DNA of 64,000 bases, from contig NZ_CP019962.1 in assembly GCF_000807675.2 (NCBI RefSeq), positions 1,054,001 through 1,118,000 on the forward strand, written 5' to 3'. The DNA is from Eubacterium limosum. GTDB taxonomy: Bacteria > Bacillota > Clostridia > Eubacteriales > Eubacteriaceae. The position numbers and the translations under genes are program-made. This document shows positions 51,168 through 59,579 of this stretch, one piece after another. The notes below the pieces were generated by a model. The model did no database searches. It was not told where the DNA came from and worked only from the letters and a program-made list of their open reading frames with translations. Numbering within the stretch: the stretch's first letter is position 1; every line of letters starts with the position of its first letter.

Positions 51168-51215
51168 AACCCTCGAAAGCCCCTATATACTGTGCTTTCG
51201 AGGGTTGTTTTTATT
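51168..51215 (+). terminator. Terminator after guaA
   Basis: AACCCTCGAAAGC (51168-51180) pairs perfectly with 51194-51206, then a T-rich run. It lies inside the inferred element, so the element may supply guaA's terminator. Confidence 0.88.
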
Positions 51216-51216
51216 T

Positions 51217-51262
51217 TTTGATAACATTTTGATAACATAAAGCTAAAAATAGCTAAAATAAA
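51217..51262. repeat. Direct repeats next to attL (candidate integrase arm sites)
   Basis: TTTGATAACAT occurs twice in tandem and AGCTAAAA twice just inside the left end, beside the repressor gene. Such short repeats commonly bind the integrase N-terminal domain. Confidence 0.45.
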
Positions 51263-51270
51263 ATGATTCC

Positions 51271-51744
51271 TCAACCATTTTTTTTATCTACTTCATATCG
51301 CAACTTTCTTTTTTCTTTATCACGTTCTGCCTGTAAGCGAGGATAAGAATAGCGCCAAAGATCGTATTCTTCCTGTGAGATTTGCTCTTCTTTAAGCGCG
51401 CTGAGTTCATTATGCCAAAGCCGAAGGCTATCTTTAAGGCTGGGATCATCTAAAGAAAGATAAATTTGTCCATCGATCTCTTTTGGCATGAGATGATACT
51501 GGTCTTCCAGTGAGAACAGGGCATGGATAACACCGTGGTAACTGTCAAAATCAGGATCGGACAAAGCAAAAAAACTGAGGCCCAGGGCATCGGCGATTTT
51601 ATGGACTTGTTCTTCTGAAGGGTGGCGGTTGCCCAGCTCATAATTGCGAAGAGCAGGTTCACTCATGCCTGCCATAGCAGCAAGCTGTTTTTGAGAGAGC
51701 TTTTGGGCCGTTCGAAATTTTTTTATCTTTTCTCCAATGGTCAT
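51271..51744 (-). CDS. XRE-family repressor of the mobile element
   Basis: A 157-aa regulator. N-terminal HTH: IGEKIKKFRTAQKLSQKQLAAM, ALRNYELGNRHPS (about 3-60), then a helical C-terminal part without a protease motif. The start at 51744 (MTIGEKIKK) follows GGAGG; a longer in-frame start exists at 51786 but overlaps the operator. It is divergent from the excisionase-integrase operon, and palindromic operators lie between them. Confidence 0.85.
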   Translation of the reverse strand: MTIGEKIKKFRTAQKLSQKQLAAMAGMSEPALRNYELGNRHPSEEQVHKIADALGLSFFALSDPDFDSYHGVIHALFSLEDQYHLMPKEIDGQIYLSLDDPSLKDSLRLWHNELSALKEEQISQEEYDLWRYSYPRLQAERDKEKRKLRYEVDKKNG

Positions 51745-51777
51745 AATAAATACCTCCGTGGATTGATTATACCACAG

Positions 51778-51878
51778 ACCGTTCATATATGAAATCTTTT
51801 TTTGCCGGGGGTCTTGACAGCACAGAAATGAACTGTTATGATGAGGACAAGAAAAAAACCGTTCGCATATGAACGGTT
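51778..51878. promoter_or_regulatory. Divergent control region: operators and integrase-operon promoter
   Basis: Two related operators, ACCGTTCATATATGAA (51778-51793) and the palindrome AACCGTTCGCATATGAACGG+TT (51857-51878), bracket a strong promoter TTGACA (51814-51819), 17-bp spacer, TATGAT (51837-51842). The XRE protein encoded to the left is the expected repressor. Confidence 0.75.
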
Positions 51879-51908
51879 TAGTGAAATATATAGAAAGGAG
51901 GACACCAG

Positions 51909-52100
51909 ATGAATCAGAAAATGTTTATTAGTGCTGAAGAAATGGCAACGGAGCTCGGAATTTCCAAATCCTTTGCCTACAAATTAATGCGTGAAATGAA
52001 TGAAGAACTTCAAAAAAAGGGGTACCTGACCATTGCCGGCCGCGTGAGCCGGAAATATTTTGAAGAAAAATTTTATGGCATGGAAAGGGAGATGATGTAA
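51909..52100 (+). CDS. Excisionase / HTH DNA-binding protein
   Basis: A 63-aa helix-turn-helix protein: FISAEEMATELGISKSFAYK, then LTIAGRVSRKYFEEKFYG, typical of small Xis-like proteins of Firmicutes integrative elements. It directs integrase towards excision. AGAAAGGAGG precedes the ATG. Its stop overlaps the integrase start (ATGATGTAATG). Confidence 0.8.
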   Translation: MNQKMFISAEEMATELGISKSFAYKLMREMNEELQKKGYLTIAGRVSRKYFEEKFYGMEREMM

Positions 52101-53173
52101 TGTCCGCTTATAGGGATAAGGAAAAAGGTACCTGGTATGCTTCTTTCCGATATAAAGATTGGAAGGGGCAGAACATTCAAAAAATGAAACGTGGTTTTAA
52201 GACCAAAAAGGAGGCGCTGGCTTGGGAACAAGCTTTTAAACAACAGCAGGCCGGAGATCCAGATATGTTGTTTGAGGATTTTTTAGAAATCTACAAACGG
52301 GATATGGCCTCACGGCTTAAGAAAAATACCTGGCAAACCAAAAATTATGTGATCGATAAGAAGATACTGCCAACATTTCAGCATAAAAGGCTTCGTGATA
52401 TTCGCCCTTCAGATGTCATTCAATGGCAGAATGAACTGCTTGCTTACAGAGATAAACAAGGTAAGGCTTATTCCAGCGGCTATTTAAAAACAGTGCACAA
52501 TCAGCTGAGCGCTATTTTTAATTATGCTGTCCGGTTTTATGACTTGTCGTCTAACCCCGCCGCAAAAGCAGGAAATATAGGGAAAGAAACAAATAAGGAA
52601 ATGCAGTTTTGGACAAAAGAGGAATACCTGAAATTTGCGGATTCTATGATGGACAAGCCGCTGTCCTACTATGCTTTTGAAATGCTGTACTGGTGTGGTA
52701 TTCGTGAAGGTGAGCTGCTTGCATTGACGAAGTCAGATTTTGATTTTGAAAAAAGGACAGTCAGAATCAATAAATCCTATCAAAGAATTAAAGGGGAGGA
52801 TATCATTACTGAGCCCAAAACACCTAAAAGCAACCGAACAATCCAAATGCCTGTCTTTTTGTGTGATGAAATGAAGGATTATCTTCAAAGTTTATACGGG
52901 ATAGATTCAGATGATCGTATTTTCCCAACCAATAAACACTACCTTCAGCGCGAAATGAAAAGAGGTGCAGCGGAACAGGGAATTAAGCAAATCCGAGTTC
53001 ATGATTTACGTCATTCTCACGTCTCTCTGTTAATCGAACTGGGGTTTTCGGCAGTGGCTATTGCGGATCGGGTAGGTCATGAAAGTATTGATATCACTTA
53101 TCGTTATGCCCATCTGTTTCCGTCAAAACAAAAAGAGATGGCAGATCGGCTGGAATTTGAAAGGAGTGCATAA
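52100..53173 (+). CDS. int: Tyrosine integrase of the mobile element
   Basis: A 357-aa phage-type integrase: N-terminal AP2-like arm-binding domain (YRDKEKGTWYASFRYKDWKG), SAM-like core-binding domain (about 65-160) and catalytic domain with Arg in YWCGIREGELL, HDLRHSHVSLL, VGHESIDITYRYAH (Tyr nucleophile). It would recombine attP with the guaA 3' end. It is unlike the other recombinase at 36457, which lacks the arm domain. Confidence 0.94.
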   Translation: MSAYRDKEKGTWYASFRYKDWKGQNIQKMKRGFKTKKEALAWEQAFKQQQAGDPDMLFEDFLEIYKRDMASRLKKNTWQTKNYVIDKKILPTFQHKRLRDIRPSDVIQWQNELLAYRDKQGKAYSSGYLKTVHNQLSAIFNYAVRFYDLSSNPAAKAGNIGKETNKEMQFWTKEEYLKFADSMMDKPLSYYAFEMLYWCGIREGELLALTKSDFDFEKRTVRINKSYQRIKGEDIITEPKTPKSNRTIQMPVFLCDEMKDYLQSLYGIDSDDRIFPTNKHYLQREMKRGAAEQGIKQIRVHDLRHSHVSLLIELGFSAVAIADRVGHESIDITYRYAHLFPSKQKEMADRLEFERSA

Positions 53174-53174
53174 A

Positions 53175-53495
53175 ATGGAAAAAAATCGAGACAAAAAAGG
53201 AAGATGGCGAAATTTGTATGTGGGGTTTAGAATGTCCCCGGAGGAAAGTAAAGCGTTAAACATTCGAGTAAAACTGTCAGGTTTGACAAAGCAAGATTAC
53301 ATTATCAAGTGTCTGTCCGGTCCGTCGATTGAGGTCACTGGAAATCCAAGAGTGTATAAAGCACTGCGGGACCAAATGGCACAAATTTACGATGAGTTGA
53401 AACGCATTTGTGATGGCGATGAAATGACAGAAGAGCAGTTATTCACGCTCCAGCTAATCGCACAAACCCTGCAGGGGCTCAAAGGAGAACAATAA
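53175..53495 (+). CDS. Small mobile-element protein, RHH/MobC-like
   Basis: A 106-aa basic protein with YVGFRMSPEESKALNIRVKLSG and LTKQDYIIKCL, a pattern of ribbon-helix-helix proteins related to mobilisation accessory factors. The C-terminal helices (MTEEQLFTLQLIAQTLQGL) may mediate dimers. AAAGGAG precedes the ATG by 6 bp; it starts directly after the integrase stop. Confidence 0.65.
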   Translation: MEKNRDKKGRWRNLYVGFRMSPEESKALNIRVKLSGLTKQDYIIKCLSGPSIEVTGNPRVYKALRDQMAQIYDELKRICDGDEMTEEQLFTLQLIAQTLQGLKGEQ

Positions 53496-54617
53496 ATGAC
53501 CGATACAAAAGAAAAGACGACTTCTCCCGGTTCATCTGTTGGCGCAGATGGGGAGCAGTCGCCCTTTAAAAACTATGATTTAAGTATACCAGAAACAAAA
53601 AAGAAAGACAACGTTCCAAAGAAAAAAGCGGCAGCGGCAAAGAACACTTCCTTAAAGACTGTTACTGTGACCACGTTATTGGATACACTTTATCCGCCAT
53701 TAAAGCCGATTATTCATGATCTTTTGTATCCCGGAACCTATCTGTTTGCCGGTGCGCCAAAAGTAGGAAAGTCTTTTATGATGGCGCAGCTTGCCTATCA
53801 TACCAGCAGCGGCATCCCGCTTTGGGAGCATCCTGTTAATCCAGGGACGGCGCTGTATCTGGCACTGGAAGATAATAACCGAAGAATGCAGCAGCGGCTG
53901 TATAAAATGTTTGGCGCAAGAAATAATGATAAATTTTATCTGGCCACTGCGGCCCATCGAATGAATCAAGGTTTGGAGGAACAGCTTGAAAAATTTCTTA
54001 AAGAACATCCAGATACCAAGCTCATTATCTATGATACGATGCAAAAAGTGCGTGGAAATGACGGCGACGATATCAGTTACAAAAAAGACTATGAGATGAT
54101 CTCACAAATAAAAGCGTTTGGCGATCAGTATGATCTTTGCCAGACCATCGTTCATCATACCCGCAAGCAGGATGCCAGTGATCGCTTTGATACGATCTCT
54201 GGAACAAATGGCTTGTTGGGGGCAGCCGACGGCGCCTTTATTCTGGATAAGAAAAAAAGAGGCAGCAACAAAGCGATCATGGAGATGATCAGCCGGGATT
54301 TACCGGATCAGAAATTTCATTTAAGCTTTGATATTCAGAAATGTATATGGCAATTGGACGAACTGGAAAAGGAGTCTTTCAAAGAGCCTGTAAACCCATT
54401 ACTGGAAGCGGTCAATCAATTTTTAGAAAAAGAAGGAAAAAGCTGGCATGGCCGCGCAAGCGATTTAGTTAATTTGTTGGACATTGAAAAGATGAGTCCC
54501 AATATGCTCACAAAAAATCTTAATCCTGAAGTTGGACGTCTGTCCACAGAGTATGGCATTGAATATGAAAACAAACGGAGCAACAGAGGAAGTGACATCA
54601 CTCTGGTAAAGAAGTGA
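53496..54617 (+). CDS. RepA-like AAA (RecA-fold) ATPase
   Basis: A 373-aa ATPase. Walker A GAPKVGKS at 86-93, Walker B KLIIYDTMQ at about 178-186, HHTRKQDASD and SGTNGLLGAADGAF matching the RepA/RSF1010-like hexameric helicase group (AAA_25). A C-terminal winged-helix region (about 310-373) may bind DNA. It may help element replication after excision. ATG begins at the base after the previous stop, so translation is coupled. Confidence 0.82.
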   Translation: MTDTKEKTTSPGSSVGADGEQSPFKNYDLSIPETKKKDNVPKKKAAAAKNTSLKTVTVTTLLDTLYPPLKPIIHDLLYPGTYLFAGAPKVGKSFMMAQLAYHTSSGIPLWEHPVNPGTALYLALEDNNRRMQQRLYKMFGARNNDKFYLATAAHRMNQGLEEQLEKFLKEHPDTKLIIYDTMQKVRGNDGDDISYKKDYEMISQIKAFGDQYDLCQTIVHHTRKQDASDRFDTISGTNGLLGAADGAFILDKKKRGSNKAIMEMISRDLPDQKFHLSFDIQKCIWQLDELEKESFKEPVNPLLEAVNQFLEKEGKSWHGRASDLVNLLDIEKMSPNMLTKNLNPEVGRLSTEYGIEYENKRSNRGSDITLVKK

Positions 54618-54633
54618 GACAAATCAATTTACA

Positions 54634-54696
54634 GTGACGATAGTGACGATATGTAAGGTACCGTTGACGAGGGCAAAAACAGCGTCACATCGTCAC
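54634..54696. repeat. Inverted repeat in the presumed origin region
   Basis: GTGACGATAGTGACG (54634-54648) and CGTCACATCGTCAC (54683-54696) are complementary apart from one base. It lies just after the RepA-like gene and could be a replication or transfer origin component. Confidence 0.55.
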
Positions 54697-54848
54697 TTTA
54701 CTGTAGAGAATTACTGGAGGAGGGAATTATAATACACAACAAAATGACAACGGCTTTATCCAGCAATTTGTTTTGCACGGATGCATCTTTCTAAAGAGTG
54801 TGCAATCTTGCATTCTTTTTCAGAGATACAAAGAAAAAAGAAGCAGCC

Positions 54849-54886
54849 AAATGTCATAGGGTGTAACAAATGTCATAGGGTGTAAC
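54849..54886 (+). repeat. Tandem 19-bp repeat (two copies)
   Basis: AAATGTCATAGGGTGTAAC occurs twice without spacer. Iteron-like, between the RepA-like gene and oriT hairpin. Confidence 0.75.
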
Positions 54887-54920
54887 AAGCATTGGCTTTG
54901 TGTTGCCACGCCGCCGGAAC

Positions 54921-54946
54921 AGGGGGCAAAGCCCCCTGCAACCCCC
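54921..54946 (+). other. Candidate oriT: hairpin plus nick-like region
   Basis: AGGGGGC/GCCCCCT with an AAA loop, followed by CTGCAACCCCC, is the arrangement common upstream of mobC/relaxase genes of Firmicutes mobilizable elements. The interval 54618-54967 has no gene; it holds this site, the tandem repeat and the inverted repeat. Confidence 0.6.
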
Positions 54947-54967
54947 ATTTTATAAAAGGAGAATACC

Positions 54968-55309
54968 ATGAGAAATCGAAGAGAAACCATTCAAATAAGA
55001 GTGCGGGAAGATGAAAAAAATCAGATCATTACCAATAGTCAAAAGTGTGGATTAAGCGTTTCCGAATACCTGCGGATGCTGGCCAGAGGGTATGAACCGA
55101 AGCCATTGCCCCCCATCCAATACAATGAAATGATGGAACTGTTATACGATATACGCTATGCCTTGGGCGATTATGACGCCCCAGAAGCCATCGCTGTTTT
55201 AGAAGAAACCCTGCTAGAAATGCACGCCGTTTTAGCCCCGGAAAGGAGAAAAGACAATGGCCATCACCAAAATCTGGCCCGTCAAGGACAGCCTGAACCG
55301 CGTCATTGA
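54968..55309 (+). CDS. mobC: Mobilisation relaxosome protein MobC
   Basis: A 113-aa RHH protein: RRETIQIRVREDEKNQIITN then GLSVSEYLRMLARGYEP, followed by PLPPIQYNEMMELLYDIRYAL, the MobC layout. It binds oriT and assists the relaxase. AAAAGGAG lies before the ATG. It overlaps the relaxase gene by 53 bp. Confidence 0.88.
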   Translation: MRNRRETIQIRVREDEKNQIITNSQKCGLSVSEYLRMLARGYEPKPLPPIQYNEMMELLYDIRYALGDYDAPEAIAVLEETLLEMHAVLAPERRKDNGHHQNLARQGQPEPRH

Positions 55310-56621
55310 GTATGCCAAAAACGTTGATAAAACCGAAAATCCTGACTTCCTAAACTCCGATTTATACCAGGTGCTGCACTACGCAGCCGATGAAAACAAG
55401 ACCAGATTTGAGCGACAATACTACGTAACCGGCATCAACTGTGCCGTGGAAACCGCCGGCCAGCAGATGCAGATCACCAAAGAAAGGTTTGGAAAAATAG
55501 GAGGAACCCTGGCCCATCACGCCTGTCAAAGCTTCAAACCCGACGAGATTACCCCCAAAGAGTGCCATGCAATCGGGGTCAAGCTCGCTCAAAAAATGTG
55601 GGGTGACAAATATGAAGTGATCGTGAGCACCCACCTCAATACCAACTGCCTGCATAACCATTTCGTTATCAATTCCGTCTCTTTTATTGACGGAAAGAAG
55701 TACAATGAACGCAAAGCAGAATACCAGCGGCTGCGGGATACCTCCGACGCACTCTGCCGAGAGTACCATCTATCCGTGATTGAAAATCCCACAAAACGCA
55801 AACGGAGTCAAGGCCTTTACCAGGCAGAAAAGCGGGGAGAGCTGACACGCTATGCACTTTATCGCTCCGATATCGACGAAGCCATTGAACGCTCAATGAC
55901 GATGAAAGAATTCTATGACTACCTGAGACGAAAAGGCTACCAGATTAAAGGAAAAATCGATTCCTGTGCGCTGAAGCTGCCACATTATCCACGCTTCACA
56001 CGCTTTAAAACACTCGGAGAAGCCTACTCCGTACTGCGTATTCAGGATCAGATTTACCGGCAAAGAGGGCCGGAAATTCGAGAGAGAAGCAAAGAACCCA
56101 TTTTATTCTTTGTACCCACACCAAAGAAATTGCAGATTGAAGACATACTGGGGTTTGGTGAGGAGTTTCGAAAACTCCGCAACCTTTACCTGTTCTTCTG
56201 CTACCAATTGGGGATCTACCCCAAAAACAAAGGACAGGTTTCAATGAGCCCCATGATCAAAGAAGAAGTGCGCCGCATGGAAGAAATATCCCAGCAGACC
56301 ATCTTTTTATGTAAACATCAGATTGATACCTATGAACAGCTCAAGGAAAAACAGAAAGAAATTCAGACAGAGATGGATGAATTGATCAGCCAAAGAAAGA
56401 AGCTCACCAACAAGATGCGGCGGGCTGAGCCGGAAGAAAAAGAGGTATTAAGCCAACGGAAAAGAGAGTTGACGAGTCAGATTTCAGTTCTTCGGAAAGA
56501 TTTGAAGTTGGCACTTGGTGTGGAAAAACGTTCACTAGACATGGTTGAACGGCTTAAAGCTACAGATAGGGATATGAATAAAGAGAAAGAAATTGTCTAC
56601 AAAAAAGGAAGGTATCGATAA
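55257..56621 (+). CDS. mob: MobP-type relaxase
   Basis: A 454-aa relaxase. N terminus KIWPVKDSLNRVIEYAKNVDK, metal-His motif in STHLNTNCLHNHFVINS (about 126-142) and later DTSDALCREYHLSVIENP are signatures of Firmicutes MobP/VirD2-like relaxases. It nicks oriT and leads DNA transfer. A C-terminal coiled coil (about 345-430) follows. AAAGGAG precedes the ATG within mobC. Confidence 0.92.
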   Translation: MAITKIWPVKDSLNRVIEYAKNVDKTENPDFLNSDLYQVLHYAADENKTRFERQYYVTGINCAVETAGQQMQITKERFGKIGGTLAHHACQSFKPDEITPKECHAIGVKLAQKMWGDKYEVIVSTHLNTNCLHNHFVINSVSFIDGKKYNERKAEYQRLRDTSDALCREYHLSVIENPTKRKRSQGLYQAEKRGELTRYALYRSDIDEAIERSMTMKEFYDYLRRKGYQIKGKIDSCALKLPHYPRFTRFKTLGEAYSVLRIQDQIYRQRGPEIRERSKEPILFFVPTPKKLQIEDILGFGEEFRKLRNLYLFFCYQLGIYPKNKGQVSMSPMIKEEVRRMEEISQQTIFLCKHQIDTYEQLKEKQKEIQTEMDELISQRKKLTNKMRRAEPEEKEVLSQRKRELTSQISVLRKDLKLALGVEKRSLDMVERLKATDRDMNKEKEIVYKKGRYR

Positions 56622-56899
56622 ATGTGGTTCATATCTATTGTGTAACCAATCCTGCATTTGAATTACATCCGTTCATATTTGAGCTCAGCATGATTTACTG
56701 AAGTATATATTAGAGTGATGATGTGGGAATCGACAATGATTCCGTAAGGATTCGATCACGCTATCATAACGTTGAGATATACTTTTAGTATAAATAATTA
56801 TTATGATGTTCTTTATGATTCTATATACTTTGTATTTTTCAGGTGTAACACACATATTGTAAATTTACAGAAGTTAATGAAAAAATTTCAAAATATGGA

Positions 56900-57044
56900 T
56901 TGACAGACAATGATGCAAGTGGTAAAATTAAAACAATTCAAGAGTGTATGCTGTATACAACAATGACGCTGAAATAGCATAGACCTGAAGAACCTAATAA
57001 AACTGTAATCAATGGTGATGACGCGGTATGGCATCACCTTTTTT
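56900..57044 (+). ncRNA. Candidate small RNA: promoter to terminator, about 110 nt
   Basis: TTGACA (56900-56905), exact 17-bp spacer, TAAAAT (56923-56928); a hairpin GGTGATG/CATCACC with six T ends at 57044. No start codon with ribosome site lies in the transcript. Unidentified; a truncated coding remnant overlaps part of it. Confidence 0.45.
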
Positions 57045-57092
57045 GTTGGCGTTAATGTCGCAGAGACAGTAAAAAGAAAGTTTTAAAAAGAG

Positions 57093-57121
57093 TTGACACT
57101 ACTGTGACAAAGTGTTATAAT
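57093..57121 (+). promoter_or_regulatory. Consensus promoter upstream of mtmC
   Basis: Perfect TTGACA, 17-bp spacer and perfect TATAAT, about 200 bp before mtmC. Confidence 0.85.
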
Positions 57122-57206
57122 TTTTTCATCTTAAAAAAACGAATTAAAATAACAGCAATTGAATTTAGATTTGTTTTTAAAAAATTAAATAAAGTTTGAT
57201 ATCAAA

Positions 57207-57241
57207 GGCGATAACAGGAAATTTCCTGCTATCGCTTTTTT
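57207..57241 (+). terminator. Terminator in the mtmC leader (possible attenuator)
   Basis: GCGATA...CAGGAAA pairs with TTTCCTG...TATCGC, followed by six T. It lies between the consensus promoter and mtmC, 85 bp before the ATG, so most transcripts would stop here unless antitermination occurs or a second promoter is used. Confidence 0.8.
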
Positions 57242-57325
57242 AGTTTTATCTAAAGTCTATTTTAACCACGGTTTCCCCTGACCGGAGGTTTTAAAAGAAA
57301 ATAATACAAAAAACTGGAGGAAAAA

Positions 57326-57985
57326 ATGACACGAGAAGAAGTAATGGATAAATTAAAAGAATCGGTTGTTGAGATGGATGCCGATTTAGCTGAGGTGGCG
57401 GCCAAGGCGGCACTGGAAACCGGTATTGAGCCTCTGGAGGCCATCAGTGAGGGCCTGTCTGCGGGCATGCAGGTCATGAGTGACATGTTTGACGAAGGCG
57501 AAGCGTTTGTACCACAGCTTTTAGTTGCGGCTGAAGCCTTTGAAACCGCCGTTAATATTTTAACTGGCGGCCTGAGCGATGAGGAAAAGGCAGCGTCCAA
57601 GAGCGGTAAGGTTTTAATTCATACCGTTCAGGGCGATGTTCACGACATCGGGAAAAATATTGTCAAAACGATGTTTGAAGCCAACAATTTCCAGGTATAC
57701 GACTTGGGCCGTGATGTGGCAGTGGAGGAAGTGGTTGAAAAGGCCAAAGAATATGCGGTTGACATTATTGCTGGTTCTGCGCTGATGACAACCACCATGC
57801 CGGCGCAGAAGGATATCCTAAGACTTCTAGAGGAAGAAGGCATCCGTGATGATTATATCGTTATGTACGGCGGAGCGCCAGTGTTCCCGGAATGGTGCAC
57901 AAAGATCGGGGCAGATGGTTACGCCGATACCGCGGCTGGCGCTGTGGAAGTGGCAAAAGACCTGCTCGCTAAAAAAGCGTCTTAA
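57326..57985 (+). CDS. mtmC: Monomethylamine corrinoid protein MtmC
   Basis: A 219-aa corrinoid protein. Helical N-terminal cap (about 1-90, ETGIEPLEAISEGLSAGMQV), then a Rossmann-like cobalamin domain with DVHDIGKN (Asp-x-His-x2-Gly, His is the cobalt ligand), GSALMTTTMP and GGAPV. It accepts the methyl group from monomethylamine via MtmB and passes it to a methyl-transfer partner. CTGGAGG precedes the ATG. It is separated from mtmB by 76 bp including a hairpin. Confidence 0.93.
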   Translation: MTREEVMDKLKESVVEMDADLAEVAAKAALETGIEPLEAISEGLSAGMQVMSDMFDEGEAFVPQLLVAAEAFETAVNILTGGLSDEEKAASKSGKVLIHTVQGDVHDIGKNIVKTMFEANNFQVYDLGRDVAVEEVVEKAKEYAVDIIAGSALMTTTMPAQKDILRLLEEEGIRDDYIVMYGGAPVFPEWCTKIGADGYADTAAGAVEVAKDLLAKKAS

Positions 57986-58007
57986 AAATCTGATTTCAGA
58001 TTTTTAA
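57982..58007 (+). other. Hairpin between mtmC and mtmB
   Basis: TTAAAAATCTGA and its complement form a 12-bp stem with a TT loop directly at the mtmC stop. Weak as a terminator; it may stabilise or set the ratio of mtmC and mtmB messages. Confidence 0.5.
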
Positions 58008-58061
58008 AGATATAAACAATTTTTGAGAAATTGATATTTAATTGAAAGGTGGTAAAGGTTA

Positions 58062-59450
58062 ATGGGAGCAATTCCTAAAAGGGTAACCGTCTATGACGTC
58101 TATGACCGGGCCAAAACCGGCCAGAAAATGGCTGAAAATGACTGGGATTATAAAATGATACCGCAGACGGCCGCCAAGCTGAAGAAAAAGTATGGAATTA
58201 AAATGGACAAAACCAAAATGATTCCGGAGGATCCAGAGTTGATCGACAACCTGTTTAAGGCAGGCGTGGACATGCTGGAGGAATGCGGTGTCTACTGCAT
58301 TGATACAGGGCGTGTGATCAAGTACACCCGCGATGAGATCATGACAGCCATCAAAAACGCGCCGAAAAGCGCGCGCTACGGGGAAGACAAGGACGCTGTC
58401 ATGTTACAGCCAAGAAGCTATAAATCCAAGGAAGCGCCGATTATCCAGGGAGGCCCTACAGGCGCCCCGTGTTCTGAAGATTTATTTATTCCGATTCATC
58501 AGTCCTATGCTCAGGAGCCGGTCATAGACACCATTGTCGACGGTGTTCTTCAGACTATCAACGGTAAAGATCCGCAGCCGGGTACGCCGTGGGAAGTCCT
58601 GGCCGTTAAATCCGAAGCCGTGTTCGTACGCGACGCTCAGATGAGAGCCGGACGCCCGGGCATGGGGTTGTAGGGCAACGAGACCTCTTTATCCCCCGCT
58701 GGCGTAATCTGTGCAGATTTCCCAGGCGGGATGCGGCCATCTGACAGCCATGAAGTTTCCCAGCTGAATGAGCTCAAAATCGACGTAGGTGCGTTGGTAG
58801 TTGCAGCTCATTACGCGACAGCAGGCGTAAACGTCATGGTGGAACAGATGCCGATTTTTGGTGGCTATGCCGGCGGTTTGGAAGAAACCACAATCGTCGA
58901 TGTCGCCACCACTATCAACTCTTTTGTTATGATGCAGGCTACCTGGCATCTGGACGGTCCGGTGCATGTGCGCTGGGGGATCACCACAGCCCGTGAGGCG
59001 CTGGCCGTCGCAGGCCACGCGGCTATGGCCATCGAAGCCAACACAGATTTGATCCTCGGCAACCAGTACTACACGCTGGCTGGCCCGTGCACGGTCATGT
59101 GCCTGCTGGAAACAGCTGCACAGGCCATCACAGATACAGCCTCCGGCCGTGAGGTACTGTCCGGCGTCGCTGCTGCCAAAGGCGTTGCCACCAATACCTT
59201 CACGGGTATGGAAGCCCGCTTTATGGGCGAGGTGGCTCACGCTGTCGCAGGGATGGAAACCGCAAAGGTCAATGAAATTCTGGATAAGCTTGTGGCCATG
59301 TACGAAAAAGATTATAAAACAGCACCGCAGGGCCAGACTTTTGCAGAATGCTACGACACCAAAAAACTTCTGCCCAGCGACGAGTACCTGAAGGTATACG
59401 ACGAAGCTGTTGAAATCATGAAAGGCCTGGGCCTTTCGTACTGGGATTAA
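58062..59450 (+). CDS. mtmB: Monomethylamine methyltransferase MtmB with pyrrolysine codon
   Basis: A 462-residue TIM-barrel methyltransferase if TAG 58671-58673 (codon 204) is read as pyrrolysine. The context GRPGMGL-TAG-GNETSLSP matches archaeal MtmB around Pyl202, and the flanks continue in one frame: TDTGRVIKYTRDEI before, SHEVSQLNELKIDVGA, MPIFGGYAGG and SITDTASGREVLSGVA-like after. Pyl positions the amine for methyl transfer to Co(I) of MtmC. Length and Pyl position indicate MtmB rather than MtbB or MttB. AAAGGTGGTAAAGG precedes the ATG. Stop is TAA. Confidence 0.96.
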
Positions 59451-59455
59451 TTTAT

Positions 59456-59563
59456 AATTGAGAATGGAGAATTAAAAGAACAAATCCGTAAAATGGATTT
59501 GAATATAATCAAATTTGCTTTTGGCAAATTTGTACAATAATTCTCCATTCTGCTTTCTCAATT
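59456..59563. repeat. MITE-like element with terminal inverted repeats
   Basis: AATTGAGAATGGAGAATTA (59456-59474) recurs inverted at the right end (TAATTCTCCATTCT at 59538-59551 and CTCAATT at 59557-59563). Two inner hairpins, CAAATCCGT/ATGGATTTG and CAAATTTGC/GGCAAATTTG, fill the centre. It is non-coding and lies between mtmB and tRNA-Pyl. Confidence 0.65.
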
Positions 59564-59579
59564 CTTCATTGATTAATAT

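Larger units (their letters stand above)
51152..56736. mobile_element. Integrative mobilizable element inserted at the 3' end of guaA
   Basis: About 5.6 kb carrying repressor, excisionase, tyrosine integrase, an RHH-like protein, a RepA-like ATPase, an oriT-like region, MobC and a MobP relaxase. TGGGAATAGACAA at the guaA end (51152-51164) recurs as TGGGAATCGACAA at 56724-56736, 12 of 13 identical, the likely attL and attR cores. No type IV secretion genes are present, so it would need a helper. guaA is a known integration hot spot. Confidence 0.78.
56622..57325. other. 700-bp gene-free interval between element and mtm operon
   Basis: Contains the attR candidate (56724-56736), an AT-rich stretch, a promoter-terminator pair that could make a 110-nt RNA (56900-57044), and the mtmC promoter with leader terminator (57093-57241). 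A frame ending at 56979 reads EVNEKISKYGLTDNDASGKI and so on without an upstream start codon; it may be a gene remnant. Confidence 0.5.

Noticed and set aside
51778-51793. ACCGTTCAT motif as a fourth member of the protease-type operators
   Set aside because: Here it belongs to a palindrome (ACCGTTC...GAACGGT) beside the XRE repressor gene, not to a 20-bp-spaced direct repeat.
56860-56979. Protein-like frame EVNEKISKYGLTDN... as a gene
   Set aside because: No start codon with a ribosome site, and only about 40 codons; noted as a possible remnant only.
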